From: Istiophorus platypterus
Taxonomy: Eukaryota > Chordata > Actinopteri > Istiophoriformes > Istiophoridae
Direction: 5' to 3'
Assembly (NCBI GenBank): GCA_016859345.1
Contig: CM029121.1
Coordinates: 6,947,911 to 7,011,910, forward strand
DNA: 64,000 bases
The position numbers and the translations under genes were made by a program. Positions 62,611 to 64,000 of this stretch are shown here, piece after piece. The notes beneath the pieces were generated by a model, which was not told the DNA's origin, ran no database searches, and saw only the letters and a program-made list of their open reading frames with translations. Numbering within the stretch: position 1 is the first letter of the stretch; the number at the start of each line of letters is the position of its first letter.

Positions 62611-64000
62611 GTATGTAACCGATCCTGAGCTCCTCTGTTTTTACTCTAATCAACTCTAATCAAAATAAACTAGTTTTCATTTCTATTTGTTTCTGAGGGG
62701 CAAAATTCTGCCCTGTTCTTTTCTAATCTGTTTCTGTTGAGCACACTGTGATGGAAACTGCTAAATTTGCTGATTATTAAAGAATAAGGCTGGTGTTACT
62801 CCAGACTGGATTTAGCTATGGATTTATACACATTTGGTGCTTTCAAAATAAACTACAGTGCTCATGTTCATCATAATGAACATGAATGTTGCCCAGTGTA
62901 AGAGTCTAGCTCATTGGTCTGTTTTTAATAGTTTTTATACAGTATTGAAGCAAAGAAGCAAAGAGAAATATGCTGTTTTAAGGTTTTTGCTATACAACCA
63001 GTGTTTTTTTCAGTTTATTTTTTTTCCTGTGTTTTGTGATCGGTATGAAAATATCATATGTATGTAATGTATTTTACTCCCTGTTAGTAATGTTGCCTCT
63101 TATTTTGTGCATTTTTTCCTTATTTTATACTAAAAGTCAAAACTTGCCTTTATCTATTGTAATATTTTACTTTGATATAACAGCAGCAAGAGTGTGTAAA
63201 AAAATAAACTGAAGAACTTGTCTGGATAGAGTGTCTGTAATCTAGGATCAGTTATACAAACAAGTTTGCTAAATACACATCTTGTTATATTCATTATCGA
63301 GAACTTAAAGGCAAAACCACACTATGCGATAAACTTGTGGCATTGCAGGCAGAAAAGCAGCACTAGATAAAACACTTTTTAAAGTTTCAGTTTGTTAATT
63401 ATGAATCTCAATCAACAAAAAATATGACTGTCATTGTTAAAAGCCTCTGGCCTTTGCCTTGCAGTGTGCTCACAGTTTGACTGGTTGGTTATGTTTCTCT
63501 ACTGCTTAATTTTAAGATTAAATGGAGTACAGAGGTAATCAAGGTAACAGTATTTAGCTTCAGCTCAGACTCATTTTCCCCCTCAGTGTTGTGTTTGCTT
63601 TAGACTGTCCACACAGAAGACATGTGACATTAGAGATGATTGACAGGTGAAGATCTTTGTCCCCGGAGGCCCGGTTCCCTCCTGACCATCCTATTCTTAC
63701 ACTGGACCTATTTAGTACTTCAAGGACAGATGGACCACTGTTAATGTAGGGCCGGATAGGATGATGTAAGCAGTAGTTTGAATAGCTGTATTCAAAAGGT
63801 TTATTGAATCTGGTAATGTTTGTGAGGTGTGGCAACAATTACCGTGAGAATACAGCAAAGCGTTACCTACCCGTTCAATCACTCATTAATAATTAATTTA
63901 GCATGTTTCAATATTTCCCCCACAAATGATAATTACAGATGCCAGCTTTTTAGCCCATATATTGAAGTATATCAAAAGCAACCTGTGTGTGTGTCTGTGC
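62611..64000 (+). other. Start of pllp intron 1
   Basis: Non-coding AT-rich sequence after the GTATGT donor. The open frame at 63560-63838 on the other strand has no supporting splice or homology signal. No second pllp exon was found. Confidence 0.6.

Overview
The window is eukaryotic nuclear DNA, almost certainly from a teleost fish. Coding sequence is split into short exons with GT-AG introns, AT-rich non-coding DNA dominates, CA/TG microsatellites are very dense, and several interspersed sequences resemble dispersed repeats common in fish genomes. There are no operons, CRISPR arrays or prokaryotic features. Most long open frames are antisense shadows or translated microsatellites. Identifications rest on reading the sequence and on remembered protein families; no search was run.

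Layout. From 1 to about 21.5 kb I found no convincing protein gene. This stretch holds a dead LINE reverse-transcriptase fragment (5.28-5.41 kb), a (GAAA)n tract, a decayed Ty3/Gypsy pol fragment (8.4-8.9 kb), a diverged tandem repeat of about 160-185 bp units (16.15-16.98 kb) and a teleost interspersed repeat (19.13-19.47 kb). From 39.53 kb down to 21.54 kb, on the minus strand, lies hsf4 (heat shock transcription factor 4). Eleven coding exons were reconstructed and all ten junctions keep the reading frame (about 434 aa). From 50.17 to 56.11 kb, on the plus strand, lies a complete 15-exon transglutaminase gene (692 aa) with an intact Cys-His-Asp triad and a TATA box. It lies head-to-head with hsf4 across about 10.6 kb of microsatellite-rich intergenic DNA. 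Downstream come two unlike Tc1/mariner relics and another dispersed repeat. Near 59.7-60.8 kb a CpG-rich block and two well-formed splice sites suggest a small minus-strand transcription unit that I do not recognise. An intact tRNA-Leu(CAG) gene sits at 60.85 kb. At 62.45 kb the first coding exon of plasmolipin (pllp) begins on the plus strand; the rest lies beyond the window.

The genes do not form a single pathway. HSF4 is known mainly as a lens transcription factor, transglutaminases crosslink proteins in a calcium-dependent reaction, and plasmolipin is a tetraspan membrane protein. The most distinctive features are the crowding of simple repeats against splice sites in hsf4 and the transglutaminase gene, the apparent loss of TG2-type GTP-binding and redox residues in the transglutaminase, the unrecognised small unit by the CpG-rich block, and the old tandem array at 16 kb.
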